Of a stretch of 10,871 nucleotides of DNA, positions 1-6,170 are shown piece after piece (positions within the stretch are counted from its first letter, which is position 1; each line of letters opens with the position of its first letter). The notes below the pieces were generated by a model. The model was not told the origin of the DNA. It worked only from the letters and a program-made list of their open reading frames with translations, and searched no databases. Source of the stretch: an uncultured Spirochaetales bacterium (lineage in GTDB: Bacteria > UBP6 > UBA1177); contig CACZFE010000039.1 in the NCBI GenBank assembly GCA_902780365.1, positions 1-10,871 of the forward strand, given 5' to 3'. The translations under genes and the position numbers were made by a program.

Positions 1-720
1 AAACAGTTTGAAACGCTGGAATTTGACGGAAACGAAGCCGAAAATTTCAAAAACACATTCAGAGAGGCAGAAAAAACGCTCCTTTCAGTCACCTCCGACG
101 ACTTCCCTTCTTCAATTAAAGAAGCACTTTCATCTTACTGGCTCGGGAAAGTTAAAGACAAATATTATTCAATAGTTATCCCGAACTTTATGGCTGAAAC
201 AAAAGTTTTCAGAAGTATCGTCGAAGGAAACGAAGGTATCTATTTCGTCCACAAAGTCGAAGACATAAATTCAGACCTCGACAAAGTGACAACCATCGTC
301 CTCGAATTCTTCTTAGCCGCATATATACTCATGTTCATCGTCCTCAGATTCTTCTACAACACGCGGCAGTCACTCAAAATAATCTCAATACCCTTCATCG
401 TAATTCTTGCGACATCGGCCGTTTTCGCAGCAACGAATACCAGACCTGAATTTTTCTCGGTCACTGGCATAATTTTAGTCTTCGGGCTCGGGCTCGACTA
501 CATAATTTACACACAGGAAAACGAAAAGACCAAAGACCCTGTTGAAAAAAGGCTCGAACCTTTCGCCATTTTCCTTTCGTTTTTCACAACAATAGTTTCA
601 TTCGGCGCGCTCGCACTCAGTTCCTTCCAGCCGGTTCACTTGATAGGTTTTTCAATATTTACTGGGCTTTGCGCCGCATACCTGGCCGCACTTTTCTACA
701 CTTCGGGAGATAAAAAATGA
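1..720 (+). CDS. MMPL/RND-family exporter, C-terminal part (5'-truncated by window edge)
   Basis: The frame is open from base 1 to the TGA at 718-720, so the visible 239 residues are only the C-terminal end of a protein that begins outside the window. The ATG at 190 is internal. About 95 soluble, presumably periplasmic, residues are followed by five hydrophobic segments at roughly fragment residues 97-118, 125-145, 152-171, 186-208 and 212-233. The fourth-helix-type motif GLGLDY (162-167) matches the G-x-G-x-D-Y signature of RND/MMPL transporters. Proteins of this class (predicted exporters of COG4258 type) are often encoded with beta-ketoacyl synthases in aryl-polyene and related lipid clusters and are thought to move the acyl product across the inner membrane. 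The stop overlaps the next start as ATGA, so the two genes are probably translationally coupled. The substrate is inferred from context only. Membership of the transporter superfamily is well supported. Confidence 0.85.
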   Translation, partial: KQFETLEFDGNEAENFKNTFREAEKTLLSVTSDDFPSSIKEALSSYWLGKVKDKYYSIVIPNFMAETKVFRSIVEGNEGIYFVHKVEDINSDLDKVTTIVLEFFLAAYILMFIVLRFFYNTRQSLKIISIPFIVILATSAVFAATNTRPEFFSVTGIILVFGLGLDYIIYTQENEKTKDPVEKRLEPFAIFLSFFTTIVSFGALALSSFQPVHLIGFSIFTGLCAAYLAALFYTSGDKK

Positions 721-1895
721 AAATATACTTGTCACGTCCGGCTGTTTTTTCGGCAGCCGGAAAAAACGCCGAAGAACTCTGGAAATCACTTCTAAAAGGA
801 GACCAGAACGGGATAAAACGCTATGAAACATTCTCCGGAAGCACTTTTTTCGCGGCCAGAATCGATGAATCGAAGCTGAACCCCTCATCCGGCAGATTCG
901 ATATGAAAATAATCAGGATCGAAGAGGCAGCACTTGACCAGATCGGCAGCATTATCGAAAAAGCAAAGTCAAAATACGGAGAAAAAAGGATCGCGGTCTG
1001 CGTCGGATCGTGCGACAACGGGACAGAGTTTTCTCTCGCAGGACACCGGAAATACTTTGAAAACGGCGCATTTCCTGAAGATTATTCGATCGAAATGCAG
1101 GGCGCGGACTATGTTTCGACTTTCATTGCCGAAAAATACGGCTTAACCGGCCCTGTCTGCACATTTTCGACGGCGTGCTCTTCAAGTGCAGGAGCAATAA
1201 TAAAAGCTGCTGAACTCATAAAATCGGGATTGTGCGACGCGGCAGTCGCCGGCGGGATCGACATCGCATCCGACACGACTTTGGACGGTTTTGCCTCTTT
1301 GGAAGCGATATCAGGCGGCATCACAAACCCTTTCAGCAAAAATAGATCCGGCATAACTTTAGGCGACGGCGCGGCGTTTTTCCTCCTTTCGAAAGAACCG
1401 CTTGACGAATCAATGCCCAAAATCTGCCTTCTCGGTTACGGCGAATCCTGCGATGCACACCACATGACTTCCCCTGATCCGAGCGGAATTGGAGCAAAAA
1501 AAGCGATAGAGAAAGCACTTTCAAACGCGAAGATAAAGCCGGAAGAAGTCGATTACATCAACCTTCACGGCACCGGGACAAAGTTCAACGATTCGATGGA
1601 GGCAAAGGCAGTCGATGCCGTTTTCGGAGCTTACAAAGTCCCCTGCTCCACCACAAAACCGATTACCGGCCACACTTTGGGAGCAGCCGGCGCACTCGAA
1701 CTCGCGGTATGCTTTGCTGCAATCACAAACAATGTTCTTCCGCCGCAGATCTGGGACGGAGTTTTCGACGACGAAATGCCAAAACTCAATTTCGTTAATA
1801 AAAACGATAACTTATATCAAACAAAAATTTGTCTTTCGAACTCGTTCGCTTTCGGCGGCGCGAATGCGTGCCTTGTCATAAAAAAAGAGGAGTAA
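717..1895 (+). CDS. beta-ketoacyl-ACP synthase, FabF-like (KAS II type)
   Basis: This 392-aa enzyme condenses an acyl-ACP or acyl-KS thioester with malonyl-ACP. The thiolase-fold triad is complete: the nucleophile Cys154 in STACSSSAG, His284 in LHGTGT and His319 in GHTLGAAGALE, with the usual Lys314 just before the second His. The C-terminal NSFAFGGANACLV (375-387) is the glycine-rich loop of the family. Length is slightly below a housekeeping FabF (about 410 aa) and fits synthases of aryl-polyene-type clusters. The ATG overlaps the exporter stop (ATGA), and GGAG at 706-709 lies 7 nt upstream. The phosphatase gene starts directly after its stop. Because it is locked to an MMPL exporter and no other fatty-acid genes are visible, I infer a specialised lipid or polyene role rather than bulk fatty-acid synthesis. 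A missing housekeeping FabF elsewhere in the genome would change that. The enzyme class is certain; the product is not. Confidence 0.93.
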   Translation: MKIYLSRPAVFSAAGKNAEELWKSLLKGDQNGIKRYETFSGSTFFAARIDESKLNPSSGRFDMKIIRIEEAALDQIGSIIEKAKSKYGEKRIAVCVGSCDNGTEFSLAGHRKYFENGAFPEDYSIEMQGADYVSTFIAEKYGLTGPVCTFSTACSSSAGAIIKAAELIKSGLCDAAVAGGIDIASDTTLDGFASLEAISGGITNPFSKNRSGITLGDGAAFFLLSKEPLDESMPKICLLGYGESCDAHHMTSPDPSGIGAKKAIEKALSNAKIKPEEVDYINLHGTGTKFNDSMEAKAVDAVFGAYKVPCSTTKPITGHTLGAAGALELAVCFAAITNNVLPPQIWDGVFDDEMPKLNFVNKNDNLYQTKICLSNSFAFGGANACLVIKKEE

Positions 1896-2345
1896 ATGAT
1901 CAAAATACTTTTTGTCTGCCACGGCAACATCTGCCGCAGTCCGATGGCTGAATTCGTTATGAAAAAATTAGTTGCAGACGCGGGTCTAACCGACAAATTC
2001 GGGATAGAATCTGCCGCAACAAGCACCGAAGAGATTGGGAACCCCGTCTATCCGCCCGCAAAGAGGAAACTTGCAGAGCACGGGATCGGTTGTGCCGGAA
2101 AAACAGCACGTCAGATGAACGCAGACGATTATGCGAAATTCGACCTTCTCATCGGCATGGACAGCGCGAACATCCGCAACATGACACGCATCTGCGGCGG
2201 TGACCCTGAAAACAAGATAAAACTTCTTCTCAACTACGCCGGCCTGAACCGCGATGTCGCCGATCCGTGGTACACAGGTGATTTCGATGCAACCTGGAAC
2301 GATGTTTCAAAAGGGTGCAAGGCACTGCTGGAAACATTGATCTGA
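1896..2345 (+). CDS. low-molecular-weight protein-tyrosine-phosphatase
   Basis: A 149-aa cytoplasmic phosphatase of the LMW-PTP family. The P-loop VCHGNICRSPMAE (residues 7-19) contains the C-X5-R-S motif with nucleophile Cys8 and Arg14. The general-acid loop DPWY is at 123-126 with Asp123. Length is typical of bacterial members (about 145-160 aa). The ATG follows the synthase TAA with no gap, and the GAGGAG ribosome binding site (1887-1892) lies inside the synthase 3' end, so it is cotranscribed with the exporter and synthase. Relatives such as Wzb and Etp dephosphorylate tyrosine autokinases that control exopolysaccharide export, while others act on free phosphoarginine or phosphotyrosine. 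No partner kinase is visible, so the substrate is open. Linkage to the lipid genes may mean shared envelope regulation or may only mark the operon end. Confidence 0.93.
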   Translation: MIKILFVCHGNICRSPMAEFVMKKLVADAGLTDKFGIESAATSTEEIGNPVYPPAKRKLAEHGIGCAGKTARQMNADDYAKFDLLIGMDSANIRNMTRICGGDPENKIKLLLNYAGLNRDVADPWYTGDFDATWNDVSKGCKALLETLI

Positions 2346-2371
2346 AACTTGCATTTATTCATCACATCTTT

Positions 2372-2394
2372 AACATAAAGCGTTTATGTTTTTT
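2372..2394 (+). terminator. AT-rich hairpin plus T-run after the phosphatase gene
   Basis: AACATAAA (2372-2379) and TTTATGTT (2383-2390) are perfect 8-bp arms around a GCG loop and run into TTTT (2391-2394). This has the layout of an intrinsic terminator, although the stem is AT-rich and so weak. It begins 26 nt after the phosphatase stop. If it ends the operon, the next gene needs its own promoter. The only candidate I see is a poor one, TTGCAT (2349-2354), 16 nt, TAACAT (2371-2376), which overlaps the hairpin. Partial read-through is the alternative. Confidence 0.45.
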
Positions 2395-2403
2395 GAACAA
2401 AAT

Positions 2404-2408
2404 GAGGT
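2404..2408 (+). promoter_or_regulatory. ribosome binding site selecting the 2413 start
   Basis: GAGGT lies 4 nt before the ATG at 2413. This start gives a clean signal peptide. The longer 2386 start would add nine residues ahead of it and would sit within a hairpin stem. Confidence 0.6.
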
Positions 2409-2412
2409 CATC

Positions 2413-3357
2413 ATGAAAAATTTTTCTTATTTTATGATTATCATGCTCCTTTTTTTCACACTTTCTGCAGAAGATCAGATCCTTATCCATGAAAACAGTT
2501 ATGTTGACAAAAACGGAAACGAAAAAACAGAAGAAAAAGAACAAACTGCAGAAACCGACAAAAGCAATTCCGATGGCAAAACAGAAAAAACAGTAGATCC
2601 TAAAAATGACAAGAACTTTTTTACCCGTTTCAAATTCGGCATCGGTGCCGATTTCAGCGGAACGGCCGGAATGTTACCTGGATATACTTACGCGTACTTT
2701 TTAAAGAACCAGTTAGGAGTTTCAGCAGGCTTCGATTTCAACTGGCTGGTATTCAAAAAAGAGAGCGGCAGAGGTGAAGGAAATCTCTACTTAGGTTTCG
2801 GCTTTGACTTCCAGTACTGGGCACCAACGACATGGATAAACAGAACCAATAATCCGAGATATTTATACGATGACTATTACGATGATGATGACACTATTGA
2901 TTTTCATATTCTCATACACCGCATGAGAATTCCTGTAACATTGAATCTTGCATACGAGCTGAAAGCAGGCATCGGCGCACTTAAAAGCATAGAACCAAGA
3001 GTCTCACTCGGAATAAACAGCAACATATTCAAATTCGGATACGGATCTTCCGATGAAGAGTACGCTGAAGAATTATCCGAAGATATAAAAGCATGGAATC
3101 ACAGAATATATAACTACAAAATCAGCGGAACATGGTCGCTCGGACTGAGCTTTGTCTTCACCAACAACTGGTTTTTCTCGACTTCAATCGGAGGCGACTT
3201 CGGAAGTTCACACTATAAAAGCGATCTTTTTTATGAAAGACCTTATGAACGCGATGATGACGACAACAGAACAGATAAAGTAAAAGAAGAATGGCGCGGC
3301 CGCTTTTTATACGGTCACAACGAATTCATGATGTTCGAGACAGGGTACAGGTTCTGA
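2413..3357 (+). CDS. secreted outer-membrane beta-barrel-like protein, unknown function
   Basis: I do not recognise the family. From the ATG at 2413 the protein is 314 aa. A signal peptide fills residues 1-19, with likely cleavage after FTLSA. A Lys/Glu/Asp-rich linker (about 20-67) follows. The rest (about 69-314) is rich in alternating hydrophobic and aromatic residues and Gly, as in FKFGIGADF, LYLGFGFDFQYW and WSLGLSFVF, and ends in GYRF. A C-terminal aromatic residue is the classic BAM signal of outer membrane barrels. Acidic loops (DDYYDDDD at 153-160, RDDDDNR at 280-286) would suit surface loops or cation binding. The upstream in-frame ATG at 2386 lies inside the hairpin and has no ribosome binding site, whereas GAGGT at 2404-2408 serves 2413. 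The barrel fold is inferred from composition; about eight to twelve strands would fit the length. The gene is convergent with the ATPase gene. Confidence 0.75.
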   Translation: MKNFSYFMIIMLLFFTLSAEDQILIHENSYVDKNGNEKTEEKEQTAETDKSNSDGKTEKTVDPKNDKNFFTRFKFGIGADFSGTAGMLPGYTYAYFLKNQLGVSAGFDFNWLVFKKESGRGEGNLYLGFGFDFQYWAPTTWINRTNNPRYLYDDYYDDDDTIDFHILIHRMRIPVTLNLAYELKAGIGALKSIEPRVSLGINSNIFKFGYGSSDEEYAEELSEDIKAWNHRIYNYKISGTWSLGLSFVFTNNWFFSTSIGGDFGSSHYKSDLFYERPYERDDDDNRTDKVKEEWRGRFLYGHNEFMMFETGYRF

Positions 3358-3362
3358 CACTG

Positions 3363-3393
3363 AAGACGTTGAACGTCTTTACACCAGTTTTTT
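3363..3393 (+). terminator. possible terminator hairpin between convergent genes
   Basis: AAGACGTT (3363-3370) and AACGTCTT (3372-3379) are perfect inverted repeats around one base. They would fold as a 6-bp stem with a TTGAA loop, 5 nt after the stop of the barrel-like protein gene. The T6 run (3388-3393) starts 8 nt beyond the stem rather than directly after it, so the signal is imperfect on the plus strand. On the minus strand there is no T-run. Confidence 0.4.
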
Positions 3394-3412
3394 CATATTT
3401 TCAGGCATTTCT
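3394..3412. repeat. 19-bp direct repeat, copy 1 (intergenic)
   Basis: CATATTTTCAGGCATTTCT is identical to bases 5505-5523 in the 3' end of the pseudouridine synthase gene. On the minus strand this copy reads as (R)EMPENM, in the same frame as and downstream of the ATPase stop codon. An exact 19-mer shared by chance within a window of this size is unlikely. Confidence 0.6.
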
Positions 3413-3426
3413 CTCCGGATGTTCCT

Positions 3427-4683
3427 CTATATTCCAAGTAAATAAGCCGGGAAACAGAATGAATTTTCATTCAAAGCCCTTATTTTGTCACAGCAGTCAA
3501 TCACAAGCCCACGATTTACTTCTTTTTTGTACTTTTGCAGGACTTTGAAATTTTTGTCGGGATTTTTCGGAGAGACTCCTTTTTTTATTTCAATCGGATA
3601 AATTCCTGTTTCATCCACATAGAGCAGATCGATTTCTTTCTGGTCGATATCGCGGTAGTAATAAAGATAGTCCCGCGGATTTTTATTGAATGCAAAGAAA
3701 TTCTTTAATATTTCACTTACAACGAAGGTTTCAAAAAACGCCCCGCTCATAGCACAATTTTCAAGCATTTTTGCATCCGGCCATTTGCAAAGGAAAGCGC
3801 ATAATCCGGTATCGGTAAAATAAAGCTTGGGAGCTTTTATGATCCGGTTTGAAACTTTTGCCATATACGGCTGCAGAAAATAAATTATTCCGGAAGTTTC
3901 AAGGATCGAAAGCCATCGTTTGCATGTTTTGACATCAATTCCGACAGCACAGGCAATCTCGTCATAATGCACTTCCTGTGCCGTGCGCAGAGCCACAATG
4001 GAAATAAAATTTCTGAACTGAGTTTCGTTTGAAGCGGAAATGAGTTTACGCACATCTTTTTCGATATAAGTGTTAACGTAGGATTTGAAATACGCCTCTC
4101 TTTTTGAAACCCCGGTGCAAATATCCGGCATTCCGCCATTAAAAATATCTTCAAAAATCTGACTTCTTGTCCGATACCGAACCGTTGTTTTTTGAACGCG
4201 GCAAATAAGTTCTTCAATTTTAGGAGTAAAAGGTTCAGAGGGAATTCCAAATTTTTCCATTTGTGAAAACGACAACATCTCTATAATTCCGCATCGACCT
4301 GCCAAAGATTCTGAAATACCTTCCTGCAGTTCAAAGCGGTTTGATCCGGTGAGAATATACATCAGCTGCCGTTCTTCACCGTTTTGGAGCCAGATCCTCC
4401 GCTGATCGTCAATTTTGATTTTTATCTCATCAAGAAGTTCCGGAACTTTTTGAATTTCATCTATAATTACAGGCCACGGATTCATTTCTAAAAAAAGTTT
4501 AGGATTTTCACGTGCAAGATTCCGGTCGGCAAGATCGTCAAGAGTAACTCTGTTCATGCTCTCGGGGAAAATATAATCAAGAGTCGTAGATTTTCCTACT
4601 TGTCGCGGACCGTAAACAACAATGCACGGAAAAGATTCGCCCATTTCCAAAATCGTTTGCTCAATAGTGCGCTTTTTATACAT
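3427..4683 (-). CDS. AAA-family ATPase with DUF4143 C-terminal domain
   Basis: The protein is 418 aa from the ATG at 4683. The P-loop GPRQVGKS is at residues 25-32, Walker B PVIIDEIQ at 71-78, a sensor-like LTGSNR at 111-116 and SLAGR at 126-130. A winged-helix-like stretch (about 230-290) leads into the DUF4143 region. The C-terminal part carries D352 and EIK (365-367) in KEIDLLYVD...PIEIKKG, the spacing of a PD-(D/E)xK nuclease core. This is the common COG1373 architecture, found in many copies in anaerobes. Its cellular role is not established, and defence, mobile-element and DNA-repair roles have all been suggested. The GTG at 4695 is rejected because it lies inside the ribosome binding site. 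The gene is codirectional with the protease gene upstream but is separated from it by 98 nt containing a long palindrome, so it may be expressed separately. After the TAG the frame stays open for 15 more codons to a TAA at 3382-3380. Confidence 0.9.
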   Translation of the reverse strand: MYKKRTIEQTILEMGESFPCIVVYGPRQVGKSTTLDYIFPESMNRVTLDDLADRNLARENPKLFLEMNPWPVIIDEIQKVPELLDEIKIKIDDQRRIWLQNGEERQLMYILTGSNRFELQEGISESLAGRCGIIEMLSFSQMEKFGIPSEPFTPKIEELICRVQKTTVRYRTRSQIFEDIFNGGMPDICTGVSKREAYFKSYVNTYIEKDVRKLISASNETQFRNFISIVALRTAQEVHYDEIACAVGIDVKTCKRWLSILETSGIIYFLQPYMAKVSNRIIKAPKLYFTDTGLCAFLCKWPDAKMLENCAMSGAFFETFVVSEILKNFFAFNKNPRDYLYYYRDIDQKEIDLLYVDETGIYPIEIKKGVSPKNPDKNFKVLQKYKKEVNRGLVIDCCDKIRALNENSFCFPAYLLGI

Positions 4684-4688
4684 AAACA

Positions 4689-4693
4689 CCTCC
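4689..4693 (-). promoter_or_regulatory. ribosome binding site setting the ATPase start
   Basis: GGAGG on the minus strand ends 5 nt before the ATG at 4683. A GTG overlapping this site (4693-4695) is therefore unlikely to be the start. Confidence 0.75.
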
Positions 4694-4703
4694 ACTGCAT
4701 GAA

Positions 4704-4745
4704 TTTTCGATGAAAACAGGAGCGCGCTCCCTTTTTCATCGAAAA
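4704..4745. repeat. 42-nt palindrome upstream of the ATPase gene
   Basis: The outer arms TTTTCGATGAAAA (4704-4716) and TTTTCATCGAAAA (4733-4745) are perfect 13-bp inverted repeats. Inside them lies the 12-bp palindrome GGAGCGCGCTCC (4719-4730), offset from the arms by a CA/CT mismatch. The whole element can form one long hairpin. It ends 10 nt before the ATPase ribosome binding site and starts 36 nt after the protease stop. It may terminate the upstream operon, act as an operator or RNA element for the ATPase gene, or be a dispersed REP-like element. On the minus strand the inner stem is followed by TGTTTTC, which is weakly terminator-like. Confidence 0.75.
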
Positions 4746-4781
4746 CAGTATGCTGTATTTTTCCAAGAAATCAAGTGATTT

Positions 4782-5489
4782 TCACACACTTTTTTCAAGA
4801 AGTTTCTTTCTCTCTCGCCAGTCAGGCATGAAAACCGCAAGCTGACGGTAAAAATCGGGCGAATGGTTCAGATGCAGAAAATGGGTGAATTCGTGCATGA
4901 CGACGTATTCGATGCACGAAACCGGAACCGTAGCAAGCGCATAACTGAAAGTAAGAGTTTTTCTTCTCGGCGTGCAGCTTCCCCAGCGCGAAACCATGTT
5001 TCTGAACTTTATTTCAGGAAAATCTATCCCGTATTTTTTGAATTTCGGATAGACCGCTTCACATAATTTTGTCACAGTTTCACGGCAGAGATCATGCAGC
5101 CACTTGCGGAAAACCCGCTCTTTCATACCCGTATCAAAAGGATCTTTCACCCGCAAAGTTATGAAAACGCCGTCGTTTTTGACCTCGTTCCTCGCTCCGC
5201 GCAGCACTTTCAGCCTCAGATCATGCCCAAGAACACGGAACGATTCCCCGTCCACATATTTTTTCGGAGATTCCTTTTGAGAAACAACTTCAGAATAATG
5301 CTCGACCGCCTTGGAAATAAAGTCCGATTTCGACCTTAAAAAATTCTCGATGTAATCCAGCGGAACAGACTTGTTTGCCGAAACATAGACGCTTCCGTCC
5401 CGCCTTATCCTCAGATTCAGGTTCTTCACCTTCTTCCGTTCAAGAGTGTATTCCAGGATCCTGCCGTTTATTTCAAGCTGGTGCTGCAT
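4782..5489 (-). CDS. YgjP-type zinc metallopeptidase (DUF45, M48-like)
   Basis: A 235-aa protein of the YgjP/COG1451 group. The zinc site is HEFTH (residues 199-203), with a third ligand probably His209 in LNHSPDF, the layout found throughout the family. The upstream RWGSCT (168-173) and the closing MPDWRERKKLLE (221-232) are also family signatures. The N-terminal half (about 1-120), with RKKVKNLNLRIR and VYVSANKSV, is the usual beta-rich part. No signal peptide is seen, so it is cytoplasmic. The fold resembles SprT and WSS1 proteases, which suggests proteolysis linked to nucleic acids, but bacterial members are poorly characterised. The ATG begins 3 nt after the pseudouridine synthase stop, so translation is probably coupled. 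A 14-bp dyad, AAATCA-AG-TGATTT (4768-4781), follows the stop. Confidence 0.88.
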   Translation of the reverse strand: MQHQLEINGRILEYTLERKKVKNLNLRIRRDGSVYVSANKSVPLDYIENFLRSKSDFISKAVEHYSEVVSQKESPKKYVDGESFRVLGHDLRLKVLRGARNEVKNDGVFITLRVKDPFDTGMKERVFRKWLHDLCRETVTKLCEAVYPKFKKYGIDFPEIKFRNMVSRWGSCTPRRKTLTFSYALATVPVSCIEYVVMHEFTHFLHLNHSPDFYRQLAVFMPDWRERKKLLEKSV

Positions 5490-5492
5490 ATC

Positions 5493-6170
5493 TTACCGCA
5501 ACCCCATATTTTCAGGCATTTCTTTGGAGAAAACGAGCTTTTCCTTAGTTATCGGATGAATGATCTCAAGTGAATATGCCCAAAGAGCTATGTCACTGAT
5601 ATTTTTGGAGTTTTTGTTATATTTGTGGTCGTTCACGATCGGGAATCCGCGTGATGAAAGCTGGACGCGGATCTGATGCGCCCTGCCCGTTTCAAGCGTG
5701 ATTTTTAAAAGCGAGCGGTTTCCTGAAGTTTCAAGAGTTTCGTAGGAAAGGCGGGCAAATTTTGCTTTGGGATCCTCTTTTTTCGAGACAAAGACTTCGT
5801 TCGTTGCCTCGTTTTTGACGAGATGATCTTCCAGAACGCCGCTTTTCTGCTTCGGAACGCCGTCAACGACTGCAAGATACTGCTTTTTCCAGATGTTCTG
5901 ACGGATCTGTTCGCTTAGCCTTGATGCCGCTTTTGAAGTTTTTGCGAAAACCATGACTCCGCCGACGGGCTGATCGAGCCTGTGAACGATGCCTAAAAAA
6001 ACGTTTCCCGGCTTGTCGTATTTCCGTTTGAGATAATCCTTGAGAATGCTCTGGAAGTCGTCATTTGACGAATCAGCTTTCTGGACCGGGATCCCCTGCG
6101 GTTTGACGACAACGAGAAGATGGTTGTCTTCGTAAATGATCTCGGGGCAAAAAGAGGAAGCTATTTCCAT
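5493..6170 (-). CDS. RluA-family pseudouridine synthase
   Basis: The protein is 225 aa from the ATG at 6170. Pseudouridine synthases isomerise specific uridines in rRNA or tRNA. The catalytic motif HRLD is at 63-66 within GIVHRLDQPVGG, with Asp66 as the nucleophile. The RNA-binding strand GRAHQIRVQL lies at 162-171 and the family opening PEIIYEDNHLLVVVKP at 9-24. No S4 domain precedes it, so it belongs to the short RluA-like class (E. coli RluA is about 219 aa) rather than RluC/RluD. The target base cannot be told from sequence. The ATG overlaps the lipoprotein stop in ATGGAAATAG, suggesting coupled translation. A GTG five codons upstream (6185) is possible but has no better ribosome binding site. 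The 3' end holds one copy of a 19-bp repeat. Confidence 0.92.
   Translation of the reverse strand: MEIASSFCPEIIYEDNHLLVVVKPQGIPVQKADSSNDDFQSILKDYLKRKYDKPGNVFLGIVHRLDQPVGGVMVFAKTSKAASRLSEQIRQNIWKKQYLAVVDGVPKQKSGVLEDHLVKNEATNEVFVSKKEDPKAKFARLSYETLETSGNRSLLKITLETGRAHQIRVQLSSRGFPIVNDHKYNKNSKNISDIALWAYSLEIIHPITKEKLVFSKEMPENMGLR
5505..5523. repeat. 19-bp direct repeat, copy 2 (inside pseudouridine synthase gene)
   Basis: Identical to 3394-3412. On the minus strand it encodes EMPENM near the C-terminus of the synthase, four residues before the end. Confidence 0.6.

Noticed and set aside
2386..2412. Longer start (ATG 2386) for the barrel-like protein
   Set aside because: It sits in a hairpin stem without a ribosome binding site and would bury the signal peptide behind nine extra residues.
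3885..4250. Second minus-strand frame of 121 codons inside the ATPase gene
   Set aside because: It overlaps the conserved ATPase frame out of phase and shows no recognisable motif.
4745..4756. Small ACAG-TATG-CTGT hairpin as a terminator
   Set aside because: A 4-bp stem is too short to count, and it overlaps the much stronger 42-nt palindrome.
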